From Alistipes sp. CAG:268 (GTDB lineage Bacteria > Bacteroidota > Bacteroidia > Bacteroidales > Rikenellaceae): DNA of 29,319 nt. The notes below the pieces were generated by a model. It searched no databases. It had not been told where the DNA came from and saw only the letters and a program-made list of their open reading frames with translations. The DNA is taken from assembly GCA_000434235.1 (NCBI GenBank), contig FR891986.1:22333-51651 (forward strand), written 5' to 3'. A program made the translations under genes and the position numbers. Positions 7,305 through 15,583 of the stretch are shown one piece after another; the stretch's first letter is position 1, and each line of letters starts with the position of its first letter.

Positions 7305-9674
7305 ATGAAATACCTTCTTTCACAGATCGCCGCCATCACGGGCGGCGTCTTTTCCGGCTGCGACCGCGAGGTGCAGTCGGTGGTGACCGACAGCCGTTCG
7401 CTGACGTGCGAGCTGGCCACGGGTCCGATGTTCGTGGCCATGCGGGGCGCCAACCACGATTCGCACGACTACATCCGGGAGATGTGCGGGCGGGGCGTGC
7501 GCGCCTTTCTGGTCGAGCGCCCCGTCGAGCCGGCCGAGGGGTGCGGCTATGTCGTGGTGGAGAATGCCATCGACGCGCTGCAGTCGCTGGCTGCCTACCA
7601 CCGGGCCTGTTTCCGCGGTACGGTCGTGGGCATCACGGGCTCGAACGGCAAGACCGTCATCAAGGAGTGGCTGGCCGAGGAGCTCCCCGCGGGGATGAAG
7701 TGCTACCGCTCGCCGAAGAGCTACAACTCGCAGCTGGGCGTGCCCCTCTCGGTGCTGATGCTCGAGGGCGACGAACAGCTGGCCATCTTCGAGGCCGGCA
7801 TCTCGAAACCCGGTGAGATGGAGCGCCTCGAGCGTATCATCCGCCCCGACGTGGTGGTCTTCACCTCGATCGGCGACGCCCATCAGGAGAACTTCCTGAA
7901 CCTCGAACAGAAGTGCCTCGAGAAGATGACACTGGCGCGCAGCGCGTCGAAGATCGTCTACCACAGCTACTACGAGCCGCTCGGGCGCCTGATCGCCTCG
8001 CATTTCGCCGAGCGGAAGCTCTACGATGCGGCCGCATATCCCCGCATCCCGGAGTCGGTCATCGGCAACGAGGCCTCGCGGCGCAACGCCCAGATCGTCG
8101 AGGCCTTCTGTGCGGCCATGGAGTTCCCGGCCCCGTCGTTCGCCTCGGCTCCCGAGGTAGCCATGCGCCTCGAAGTCAAGGAGGGTATCAACGACTCGGT
8201 GCTCATCAACGACGCCTACAACCTCGACCTCAATTCGCTGGCCCTGGCCCTCGACTACCTGCACAACGTGGCGCTCTCGCGGCGGCGTACCCTCATCCTG
8301 TCGGACATCGCGCAGAGCGGTCTGTCGGACGACGAACTCTACAGCCGCGTGGCGGGCATGGTCTCGCGTGCCGGCATCGACACCTTCATCGGCATCGGGC
8401 CCCGCCTGAAACGCTACGCCGCGCTCTTTGCGTGCGATCGGGAGTTCTATGCCTCGACCGACGAGTGCATTGCCCGCATCGGCCGCGGGGCCGTGGCCGG
8501 CCGCGCCGTGCTGCTGAAGGGCGCCCGCGACTTCCGTTTCGAGAAGATCGCCCATGCGCTGGCACGCAAGAGCCACACCACCGTGCTGGAGGTCGATCTC
8601 GATGCCATGATCCATAACCTCAACTATTTCCGCGCCCAGCTCTCCCACGGTACGAAGCTCGTGGCGATGGTCAAGGCCGCGTCGTACGGCGCGGGTGACT
8701 TCGAGGTGGCGCAGATGCTCCAGCACCAGGGGGTGGACTACCTTGCCGTGGCCTTTGCCGACGAAGGGGTGCTGCTGCGCGAGCGGGGCATCACGATGCC
8801 CATCGTGGTGCTGAACGCCGATGCCGACAGCTTCGATCTGATGATCGCCAACCGGCTCGAGCCCGAGATCTACAGCTTCCGGTCGCTCGATGACTTCGCT
8901 TCGGCCGTCTCGCATGCCGGGGAGTTCCGCTATCCGATCCACCTGAAACTCGATACGGGCATGCACCGGCTCGGCTTCATGGAGGAGGAGATCGACCGTT
9001 TGTGCGAGGTGCTGCCCCTGCGCCCGGAGGTGAAGGTGGCGACGGTCTTCTCGCACCTGAACTGCGCCGACATGCCCGAGGAGGATGCCTACACGCGGGC
9101 GCAGATCGCCCGTTACGACCGGATGAGCACGCGGCTGGTCGAGGCGCTGCCCTATCCGGTGATCCGCCACACGGCCAACTCGGCGGCCATCGAGCGCTTC
9201 CCCGAGGCGCAGTACGACATGTGCCGCCTCGGACTGGGGCTCTACGGCTTCGGGTGGCAGCACAACCCGTCGCTGCGTCCCGTCTCGACGCTCCGGACCC
9301 GGATCGTCGCGATCAAGCACCTGGCGGCCGGCGAGACGGTCGGTTACGGGCGTGCCGGACGCCTCACGCGCCCGAGCGTTACGGCGACGATCCCCGTGGG
9401 CTATGCTGACGGACTGGATCGCCATCTGGGCTGCGGCCGTTGGTCGGTGCTCGTGGCCGGATCTCCGGCGCCGATCGTCGGACGGGTCTGCATGGACAGC
9501 TGCATGATCGACATCACGGAGATCGCAGGCGTGGAGGAGGGCGACGAGGTGACGATCTTCTCGCCCGAAGCGGGCAACGACCTCGAAACGATGGCCCGCG
9601 TGCTCGATACGATCCCCTATGAAATCATGACGTCGGTTTCAAACCGCGTCAAACGAATCTACCTCAAGGAGTAA
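7305..9674 (+). CDS. Bifunctional MurF (UDP-MurNAc-tripeptide:D-Ala-D-Ala ligase) / alanine racemase fusion
   Basis: One 789-aa protein joins two consecutive steps of peptidoglycan precursor supply: a PLP alanine racemase making D-alanine, and MurF attaching D-Ala-D-Ala to the UDP-MurNAc tripeptide in the cytoplasm. The N-terminal half has the Mur ligase P-loop GITGSNGKT at residues 109-117 and a NDAYN segment near 303-307. The C-terminal half starts near residue 424 (LEVDLDAMIHNLNYF). It has the PLP lysine Lys457 in MVKAASYG, Tyr681 in VGYGR as second catalytic base, and the VGRVCMDSCMID segment. Such fusions are known in Bacteroidota. The ATG follows the T-rich stretch CAGGTTTTTT. The separate D-Ala-D-Ala ligase is not in the window. 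Confidence 0.95.
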   Translation: MKYLLSQIAAITGGVFSGCDREVQSVVTDSRSLTCELATGPMFVAMRGANHDSHDYIREMCGRGVRAFLVERPVEPAEGCGYVVVENAIDALQSLAAYHRACFRGTVVGITGSNGKTVIKEWLAEELPAGMKCYRSPKSYNSQLGVPLSVLMLEGDEQLAIFEAGISKPGEMERLERIIRPDVVVFTSIGDAHQENFLNLEQKCLEKMTLARSASKIVYHSYYEPLGRLIASHFAERKLYDAAAYPRIPESVIGNEASRRNAQIVEAFCAAMEFPAPSFASAPEVAMRLEVKEGINDSVLINDAYNLDLNSLALALDYLHNVALSRRRTLILSDIAQSGLSDDELYSRVAGMVSRAGIDTFIGIGPRLKRYAALFACDREFYASTDECIARIGRGAVAGRAVLLKGARDFRFEKIAHALARKSHTTVLEVDLDAMIHNLNYFRAQLSHGTKLVAMVKAASYGAGDFEVAQMLQHQGVDYLAVAFADEGVLLRERGITMPIVVLNADADSFDLMIANRLEPEIYSFRSLDDFASAVSHAGEFRYPIHLKLDTGMHRLGFMEEEIDRLCEVLPLRPEVKVATVFSHLNCADMPEEDAYTRAQIARYDRMSTRLVEALPYPVIRHTANSAAIERFPEAQYDMCRLGLGLYGFGWQHNPSLRPVSTLRTRIVAIKHLAAGETVGYGRAGRLTRPSVTATIPVGYADGLDRHLGCGRWSVLVAGSPAPIVGRVCMDSCMIDITEIAGVEEGDEVTIFSPEAGNDLETMARVLDTIPYEIMTSVSNRVKRIYLKE

Positions 9675-10387
9675 TGGCTGCAGGAACCCTCTATCTGATC
9701 CCTTGTCCAATCTCGGACGAGACCGCCCCGTGGGACGTGCTCCCGGCGTCGAACCGCGCCGTGATGGACTCGTTGGACTACTTCATCGTCGAGAATACGC
9801 GCACGGCGCGGCGTTTCCTGTCGAAGGCGGGCGTGACGCGCCCGATCGACGAACTGGAGTTTCGCGAACTGAACGAACATACGGTTGCCGAGCGCGAGGT
9901 CGGGGAGCTGGTCAAACCCCTGCTTGCGGGGCGTTCGGCCGGGGTGATCTCCGAGGCGGGCGTGCCGGGTGTCGCCGATCCGGGTGCGGCCGTGGTTGCG
10001 GAGTGCCATCGCTGCGGCATTCGGGTCGTGCCGCTGGTCGGACCATCGTCGATCCTGCTTGCGCTCATGGCCTCGGGACTTAACGGGCAGTCGTTCGCCT
10101 TCAACGGATACCTCCCCGTCAAGCCGCCCGAGCGGTCCCGGGCGATCCGCTTCTTCGAACGCCGCGCCCAGGCCGAAGGACAGTCGCAGCTCTTCATCGA
10201 GGCTCCCTACCGCAACGTGAAACTCTTCGAGGAACTCCTGCGCACGCTCGCTCCGACGACGCGGCTGACTCTGGCCGTCGATGTCACGGCCCCCGGCGAG
10301 CGGATCATAACCCGTACCGTGGCCGAGTGGCAGCGGCAGCCGCTACCCGAAATGAACAAACGTCCGGCGATTTTCATCATCGGATGA
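9674..10387 (+). CDS. SAM-dependent methyltransferase, divergent RsmI-like tetrapyrrole-methylase fold
   Basis: A 237-aa protein of the TP-methylase superfamily, closest in motif order to RsmI, which 2'-O-methylates cytidine 1402 of 16S rRNA. Motif equivalents: LYLIPCPISDE (residues 6-16) in place of the usual L-(Y/I)-x-V-A-T-P-I-G-N, VENTRTARRFL (39-49) for AEDTR-type, and SEAGVPGVADPG (93-104) for SDAGTPxISDPG. It is shorter than typical RsmI (near 280 aa) and lacks its C-terminal extension. The ATG overlaps the murF-alr stop by one base (TAATG), so translation is likely coupled. The fold is well supported; the exact rRNA or other target is not. A second, canonical RsmI may exist elsewhere in the genome. 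Confidence 0.8.
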   Translation: MAAGTLYLIPCPISDETAPWDVLPASNRAVMDSLDYFIVENTRTARRFLSKAGVTRPIDELEFRELNEHTVAEREVGELVKPLLAGRSAGVISEAGVPGVADPGAAVVAECHRCGIRVVPLVGPSSILLALMASGLNGQSFAFNGYLPVKPPERSRAIRFFERRAQAEGQSQLFIEAPYRNVKLFEELLRTLAPTTRLTLAVDVTAPGERIITRTVAEWQRQPLPEMNKRPAIFIIG

Positions 10388-10412
10388 GCCCTTGCCGGCC
10401 GGTTGGTATGCA

Positions 10413-10424
10413 ATTTGCGCAAAT
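10413..10424. promoter_or_regulatory. Perfect 12-base palindrome upstream of grpE
   Basis: ATTTGCGCAAAT is its own reverse complement and lies 30 bases before the grpE ATG, in the short gap after the methyltransferase. It could be an operator for the chaperone unit, but it does not match the CIRCE element, and no full TAnnTTTG box is seen nearby. Confidence 0.35.
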
Positions 10425-10454
10425 AGAGGCGGAAAAACCGAAAAAATACCAGAT

Positions 10455-11063
10455 ATGAAAGAGGAAAAAGTTTATAATGAGGCCGTTAAGGACGGCGAGA
10501 AGAGCGCTTCCGAGACCGGACAGACGACCGCGGAAACGGCGGCGGATGCCAATATGGCAGACGCTGCGGCAGCGTCGGCTGACACGATGTCAGTCGAAGG
10601 CGAGCGTCCCGAAGGCGAAGCCGCGGCCGAACTCGAGTCGGTGCTGGCCGAATGGCAGGACAAGTACCTGCGCCTGCAGGCCGAGTTCGACAACTACCGC
10701 AAGCGTACGATCCGCGAGAAGATGGAGCTGGTCGAGACGGGCGGGCGCGACGTCCTGCTGGCAATGCTTCCCGTGCGTGACGACGTGCAGCGGGCCGTGG
10801 CGGCAATGGAGAAGAGCGACGACATCGAGGCGCTGCGTGCCGGCGTGCAGCTCATCGCGCAGAAGTTCACCGAGGCGCTGCGCCAGAAGGGCGTCACGGA
10901 GATCGAGGTCAAGGACAAGGAGTTCGACGCGGAGTTGTGCGAGGCCGTGGCCCGCTTCGCTGCCGGCGAGGAGAAGAAGGGCAAGGTCATCGACGTCGTG
11001 CAGACGGGCTACCGTCTGGGCGAACGGGTGCTTCGCTTCGCGAAAGTCGTTGTAGGAGAGTAG
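10455..11063 (+). CDS. grpE: GrpE nucleotide exchange factor
   Basis: GrpE releases ADP from DnaK in the Hsp70 cycle. With the ATG at 10455 the protein is 202 aa ([10 protein letters not shown]), matching the family. The frame extends upstream to 10392, but that stretch (Trp/Cys/Gly-rich) is not GrpE-like and covers the intergenic palindrome, so it was not used. The N-terminal 55 residues are acidic, Ala/Glu-rich and probably disordered. A coiled coil follows ([19 protein letters not shown], about 70-88), then the C-terminal beta-wing domain with the signature around [21 protein letters not shown]. dnaJ starts 4 bases downstream, a clear operon. dnaK is not in the window. Confidence 0.95.
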   Translation: MKEEKVYNEAVKDGEKSASETGQTTAETAADANMADAAAASADTMSVEGERPEGEAAAELESVLAEWQDKYLRLQAEFDNYRKRTIREKMELVETGGRDVLLAMLPVRDDVQRAVAAMEKSDDIEALRAGVQLIAQKFTEALRQKGVTEIEVKDKEFDAELCEAVARFAAGEEKKGKVIDVVQTGYRLGERVLRFAKVVVGE

Positions 11064-11067
11064 GATC

Positions 11068-12231
11068 ATGGCAGAGAAAAGAGATTACTACGAGGTGTTG
11101 GGCGTTTCGAAAAACGCCAATGCCGACGAGATAAAGAAGGCCTACCGCAAGGCGGCCATCAAGTACCACCCGGACAAGAACCCCGGGGACAAGGAGGCCG
11201 AGGAGAAGTTCAAGGAGGCGGCCGAGGCCTACGACGTGCTGTCGAATCCCGACAAGCGTGCCCGCTACGACCAGTTCGGACACGCCGGGATGAGCGGCGC
11301 TGCGGGCGGGGCCGGCGGCTTCGGCGGCTTCAGCGGCGGCGGCTTCTCGATGGAGGACATCTTCTCGCAGTTCGGCGATATCTTCGGCGGCCATTTCGGG
11401 GGCGGGTTCCGCTCCTCGTCGTCGGGCGGCCGGCGGGTGAACCGCGGCACGGACATCCGTGTCAAGGTGCGGCTCACGCTGCAGGAAGTGGCCAACGGCG
11501 TCACGAAGAAGCTCAAGATCACCAAGACGATCGCCTGCGACAAGTGCGGCGGCACGGGCGCCCGCGATGCGAACGCCTATTCGACCTGCTCGACCTGCAA
11601 CGGGACGGGTTATGTGACGCGTGTCGAGAACACCTTCTTCGGCCGCATGCAGACCCAGGGCGTCTGCCCCACGTGCGGCGGCGCGGGCAAGGTGATCACG
11701 GCCCCCTGCGACAAGTGCAAGGGCGAGGGTACGCTGCGCGGTGACGAGGTCGTCGAGATCCATATCCCGGCCGGAGTGGGCGAGGGTATGGTGCTCACCG
11801 TCTCGGGCAAGGGCAATGCGGCGCGCCACGGCGGCGTGAACGGCGACCTGCAGGTGCTCATCGAGGAGGAGCCGAATCCCGAGCTGGTGCGCGACGGCAA
11901 CGACCTGATCCACAACCTCAACATTACGGTGACGACGGCCCTGCTGGGCGGTACGGTCGAAGTGCCGACCGTGGACGGACGGGCCAAGATCAAGATCGCT
12001 CCCGGAACGCACGCCGGCAAGGTCCTGCGTCTGGGCGGCAAGGGATTGCCTGAGGTGAACGGCTACGGCCGCGGCGACGAGCTGGTTGTCGTGGACATCA
12101 CCATCCCGTCGAAACTCACCGCCGAGGAGAAGCGCCTGGTCGAGCAGCTGGCCCAGCAGCCCGATTTCCAGCACGCCGAGTCGGTCAAGAATCAGAACAT
12201 CTTCGAACGCATGAAGAGTTTCTTCCGCTGA
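11068..12231 (+). CDS. dnaJ: DnaJ (Hsp40) co-chaperone
   Basis: A 387-aa class I J-protein that delivers unfolded clients to DnaK and stimulates its ATPase. The J domain (about residues 5-70) has the HPD motif at 34-36. A Gly/Phe/Ser-rich region follows (about 72-130). The zinc-binding domain starts at Cys157 and carries four CxxCxGxG repeats ([32 protein letters not shown]), all complete. The C-terminal substrate-binding domains end at residue 387. It is co-transcribed with grpE, and a hairpin follows at 12270-12292. Confidence 0.97.
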   Translation: MAEKRDYYEVLGVSKNANADEIKKAYRKAAIKYHPDKNPGDKEAEEKFKEAAEAYDVLSNPDKRARYDQFGHAGMSGAAGGAGGFGGFSGGGFSMEDIFSQFGDIFGGHFGGGFRSSSSGGRRVNRGTDIRVKVRLTLQEVANGVTKKLKITKTIACDKCGGTGARDANAYSTCSTCNGTGYVTRVENTFFGRMQTQGVCPTCGGAGKVITAPCDKCKGEGTLRGDEVVEIHIPAGVGEGMVLTVSGKGNAARHGGVNGDLQVLIEEEPNPELVRDGNDLIHNLNITVTTALLGGTVEVPTVDGRAKIKIAPGTHAGKVLRLGGKGLPEVNGYGRGDELVVVDITIPSKLTAEEKRLVEQLAQQPDFQHAESVKNQNIFERMKSFFR

Positions 12232-12269
12232 CGGGCCGTGCGGCCCGGCGGAGAGCGTTCCGACGCTGC

Positions 12270-12292
12270 AGCCCCTGCCGATGGCAGGGGCT
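12270..12292 (+). terminator. Hairpin after dnaJ, probable terminator
   Basis: GCCCCTGCC (12271-12279) and GGCAGGGGC (12283-12291) pair perfectly around a 3-base loop, with one further A-T pair outside. The T-tract after it is poor (TTGCCG), so termination may be weak or factor-aided. Confidence 0.55.
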
Positions 12293-12373
12293 TGCCGTAT
12301 GCGGCCCGCGCGTCTGAAGCGATAAAATCGCGGCGCCGGGGCACCGAAAGCAATAAATCTCGGAAGATATTCG

Positions 12374-12381
12374 TATCTTTA
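12374..12381 (+). promoter_or_regulatory. Candidate -7 box for the membrane protein-mutL unit
   Basis: TATCTTTA matches TAnnTTTG at all but the last base. It lies 24 bases before the ATG at 12405 and downstream of the dnaJ hairpin. No -33 TTTG is seen, so the evidence is weak. Confidence 0.3.
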
Positions 12382-12404
12382 CCGAAAATTAGTTCAGAGC
12401 AGCT

Positions 12405-12815
12405 ATGTTAGGCTTTTCCCCGTTCAAGAAACACGCGAACAAGTTCAACTACATTCCGCGCTACTACGATCCCGAGAAGGAGGCGCGCGAGCAGCGCCGG
12501 GCCGAGTTGCGCGGCGAGCGGGCCGAGGATGCCGGGCGTGAATACACCCCCGGACAGTACATCCGCACGCAGCGCGACGCACGTGCCGCCCGCCATGCCG
12601 GCGAGCAGGGGCGGGGCCGGACGCGGGTGCTGAAGATGGTCGTGGCGGCGGTCTTCGTCATGCTCTTCATCTACCTGCTCTATCCGAAGCTGGCCGAGTT
12701 CTTCCTGCGGGCACAGCAGGGAAAGACACCGGCCGGGCAGACGCAGGTCGAGCAGGGGACGTTCGATCCCTATGCCCCGATCCTGGTCGTCCCGAACGAT
12801 TACGAAGAAGAATAA
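12405..12815 (+). CDS. Conserved Bacteroidota single-pass membrane protein of unknown function
   Basis: A 136-aa protein with no enzymatic motif. The N-terminus carries the segment KFNYIPRYYDPEKE (residues 13-26), which I recall as characteristic of small Bacteroidota proteins, some of which databases label riboflavin synthase subunit beta without good reason. A charged Arg/Glu/Ala-rich part follows (27-75), then one hydrophobic helix (about 76-94, VLKMVVAAVFVMLFIYLL) and a short tail containing DPYAPILVVPNDYEEE. The positively charged side before the helix suggests the N-terminus is cytoplasmic. mutL starts 6 bases downstream, so the two are co-transcribed. Function unknown. Confidence 0.8.
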   Translation: MLGFSPFKKHANKFNYIPRYYDPEKEAREQRRAELRGERAEDAGREYTPGQYIRTQRDARAARHAGEQGRGRTRVLKMVVAAVFVMLFIYLLYPKLAEFFLRAQQGKTPAGQTQVEQGTFDPYAPILVVPNDYEEE

Positions 12816-12821
12816 CGGCAG

Positions 12822-14915
12822 ATGGCAGATAAAATCAGATTGTTGCCCGAGGTGGTCGCCAATCAGATCGCCGCGGGTGAGGTGGTCAATCGCCCCTCGT
12901 CGGTGGTCAAGGAGATGATGGAGAACGCCATCGACGCCGGGGCCGCTTCGGTGAAGGTCAATTTCCGCGATGGAGGCCGCGAGCTGATCCAGATCGTCGA
13001 TGACGGTTGCGGCATGTCGCCCATCGACGCGCGCATGGCCTTCGACCGCCATGCCACAAGCAAGATCCGCGACGTGGAGGACATCTATGCCCTCCATACG
13101 TTCGGTTTCCGCGGCGAGGCGCTGGCCTCGATCGCCGCCGTGGCACAGGTCGAGCTCCGCACGAGGCAGGCCGACGACGAGATGGGCACCCAAACCGAGA
13201 TCAACGGCGGGCAGTTCGCCGGGCAGCGTCCCGTGATGTGCCCCGTCGGCTCGCAGTTCTTCGTGCGCAACCTCTTCTACAACGTTCCAGCCCGCCGCCG
13301 GTTCCTGGACAAGAGCACGACCTCGGCGGCGCAGATCAAGAGCGAGTTCCAGCGGGTCGCGCTGTGCAATCCGCAGATCGCCTTCGAGCTCTATGCCAAC
13401 GATGCCCCGGTCTATTCGCTTCCGGCCTCTTCTCTGGCCGGCCGCATCGTCGATGTGGTCGGACGGCACATCAAGCAGAACCTGCTGGAGGTGGGGGCCG
13501 AGACCTCGATCGCCTCGATTGCGGGATTCATCGGCCGGCCAGCCGCGGCCAAGAAACGCAACACGGAGCAGTATCTCTTCGTCAATGGGCGCTATTTCAA
13601 GAGCACCTACCTCACGAGTGCCGTGATGAAGGCCTACGAGAAGCTTATTCCCGTCAATGCACAGCCCTCCTATTTCCTCTACCTCAGTATCGATCCCGGA
13701 CGGATCGACGTCAATGTCCATCCGCAGAAGACCGAGGTGAAGTTTGCCGACGAGGAGGCCGTGTGGCAGATCGTCCATGCCGCCGTACGCGAGACGCTGG
13801 CCAAGACGGGAGCGGTGCCCCTGATGGATTTCGACAGCGAGGGGCAGGTCGATATCCCCGTCCTGCAGCGCGGGGTCGTCTACAACGAGCCGAAGGCCAT
13901 GTCCAACAACGACTACAATCCTTTCCGTGAGGAGTATATCGACCCTTCGGCCCCCGATCCGAATGTCGATTTCACGGGATTCGACGTCCCGTGGAGCGAT
14001 CCGGCCGAGGCCATGGGAGGCGGGAGCCTCTCCGATGCCGCCGCTCCGGCGATGCGGACCCCGACGGTGCCGCCGTCGGTCCGTCCGCTGGATCCGGCTC
14101 CGGTGCCCCGTATCCCGACTGTCCGTCCGACTGCGGCGTGGGGCGGCGCTGTCGGTGACGGTGAGGCGTTCGACGACATCGCTTCGGATGCTTCGTTCGA
14201 CGGCGGCTGCCTGTCCGTTCCGTCGGGCGGTGAGGCCGGTGAGGAGTTCACCGACATCGTATCGGGCGGTGAGTTCGGCGAGAGTTCGCTCGATTTCGTC
14301 TCTTCGGATGATGCGGAGTGCACGCAGAGCCGCCTTGAGGTCGGTGCGCATCCGGAGTTTTCCGACCCCCTGTCGTTGGGAGGAGGGCTTCTTGCGGCGC
14401 TGCTCGACGGCCGTTTCGTCGTTGTGGACATTCGCCGGGCCCGGGAGCGGATCCTCTATGAGGAGTACCTCCGCATGGCCGGCTGTTCGACGGCCGTGAG
14501 CCAGCAGCTGCTCTTCCCCGAGCGGCTGGTGCTCTCGGCCGAGGAGTACGACCTGCTGGAGGAGCACGCTGTGGAATTTGCTTCGCTGGGCTTCGACATC
14601 GAGTGCTGCGGTGCGGGGGCCGTCGAGGTGAAGGGCACCCCGGCCGACCTCCCGGCCGATGCGATCGACTCGATGATCTACGACCTGCTGCAGGCCTTCT
14701 CGACCCCCGTGCCGCTTGCCGACGTGCGGCGCGAACGCATCGCCTCCGTCATGGCCCGCAGCGGTGCCCGCACCGCTCCGCGGAGTCTGGGCCGCGAGGA
14801 GGCCGAGTCCCTGCTGGCGCAGCTCGCCGCGACGGGCAACGTCAGCTTCTCGCCCTCGGGCAAAGCCATCCTTGTCGAAATCACGCCCGAAGAGTTGCGC
14901 GCCAAACTGGGATAA
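12822..14915 (+). CDS. mutL: DNA mismatch repair protein MutL, C-terminal endonuclease motifs degenerate
   Basis: MutL is the GHKL ATPase that links MutS mismatch recognition to strand removal. The N-terminal ATPase is complete: NQIAAGEVVNRP near residues 14-25, Glu31 and Asn35 in KEMMENAIDAG, DDGCGM, HATSKI and TFGFRGEALASIA. At 697 aa it is longer than usual because of a low-complexity linker (about residues 375-515) rich in Pro/Ser and in Gly-Gly-Glu. In the C-terminal dimerisation domain, the place of DQHA(x2)E(x4)E reads DIRRARERILYE (536-547), losing Gln and His but keeping Asp and both Glu. The usual C-P-x-H-G-R-P region reads SPSGKA (677-682). Nicking activity is therefore doubtful, though such loss may be common in this phylum. 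Confidence 0.95.
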   Translation: MADKIRLLPEVVANQIAAGEVVNRPSSVVKEMMENAIDAGAASVKVNFRDGGRELIQIVDDGCGMSPIDARMAFDRHATSKIRDVEDIYALHTFGFRGEALASIAAVAQVELRTRQADDEMGTQTEINGGQFAGQRPVMCPVGSQFFVRNLFYNVPARRRFLDKSTTSAAQIKSEFQRVALCNPQIAFELYANDAPVYSLPASSLAGRIVDVVGRHIKQNLLEVGAETSIASIAGFIGRPAAAKKRNTEQYLFVNGRYFKSTYLTSAVMKAYEKLIPVNAQPSYFLYLSIDPGRIDVNVHPQKTEVKFADEEAVWQIVHAAVRETLAKTGAVPLMDFDSEGQVDIPVLQRGVVYNEPKAMSNNDYNPFREEYIDPSAPDPNVDFTGFDVPWSDPAEAMGGGSLSDAAAPAMRTPTVPPSVRPLDPAPVPRIPTVRPTAAWGGAVGDGEAFDDIASDASFDGGCLSVPSGGEAGEEFTDIVSGGEFGESSLDFVSSDDAECTQSRLEVGAHPEFSDPLSLGGGLLAALLDGRFVVVDIRRARERILYEEYLRMAGCSTAVSQQLLFPERLVLSAEEYDLLEEHAVEFASLGFDIECCGAGAVEVKGTPADLPADAIDSMIYDLLQAFSTPVPLADVRRERIASVMARSGARTAPRSLGREEAESLLAQLAATGNVSFSPSGKAILVEITPEELRAKLG

Positions 14916-14957
14916 TTCGGTGAAAAAAACGTACATTTACAGAAATTTCAAACGTCC

Positions 14958-15578
14958 ATGAATCCGTATTTTCAGACGCCTCCGGTTGTCAAGAACCTGA
15001 TTATCATAAATGTATTGGCCTATATGGCCACGGCGCTGCTGCCCGTCGGCGACCAGATCTACCGCCTGTTCGCCCTCTCGGTCGGGGCTCCGGAGTTTCT
15101 GGGCATGGAGTTCCACTCCTACCAGTTCATCACCTACATGTTCCTGCACGCCAATTTCGAGCACATCTTCTTCAACATGTTCGGTCTGTGGATGTTCGGG
15201 CGCACGCTGGAGTACGAACTGGGCTCGAAGCGCTTCCTCATCTACTACATGGTCTGCGGCATCGGTGCGGCGCTGATCCAGGTCGCCACGGCCTGGCTGG
15301 CCGGCGAACTGCCAATCCAGCTTGTCGGCGCGTCGGGTGCCGTGATGGGTTTGCTGCTCGCCTTCGGCGTCATGCACCCCAATGCCGTCATCATGCTGCT
15401 CATCCCGCCGATTCCGTTGAAGGCCAAATGGTTCGTCATCATCTATGGCGTGATCGAACTCTTCCTCGGCTGGACCGGTTACGGCGGCAATGTGGCCCAC
15501 TTCGCCCACGTGGGCGGCATGCTGTGGGGCTACCTGCTGCTGCAGTGGTGGAAGCGTAACGGTGCGATCCGGTTCTGA
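14958..15578 (+). CDS. Rhomboid family intramembrane serine protease
   Basis: A 206-aa polytopic protein that should cleave transmembrane substrates within the membrane. The family motifs are present: HANFEHIFFNMFGLWMFG (the conserved His and Asn in an early helix), catalytic Ser126 in VGASGAVMG, and catalytic His184 in FAHVGGMLWG near the last helix. About six hydrophobic segments are visible. It begins 42 bases after mutL with a weak promoter-like TACATTTA in between, and the next gene starts 5 bases after its stop. The natural substrate cannot be told from sequence. Confidence 0.93.
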   Translation: MNPYFQTPPVVKNLIIINVLAYMATALLPVGDQIYRLFALSVGAPEFLGMEFHSYQFITYMFLHANFEHIFFNMFGLWMFGRTLEYELGSKRFLIYYMVCGIGAALIQVATAWLAGELPIQLVGASGAVMGLLLAFGVMHPNAVIMLLIPPIPLKAKWFVIIYGVIELFLGWTGYGGNVAHFAHVGGMLWGYLLLQWWKRNGAIRF

Positions 15579-15583
15579 CAGCC

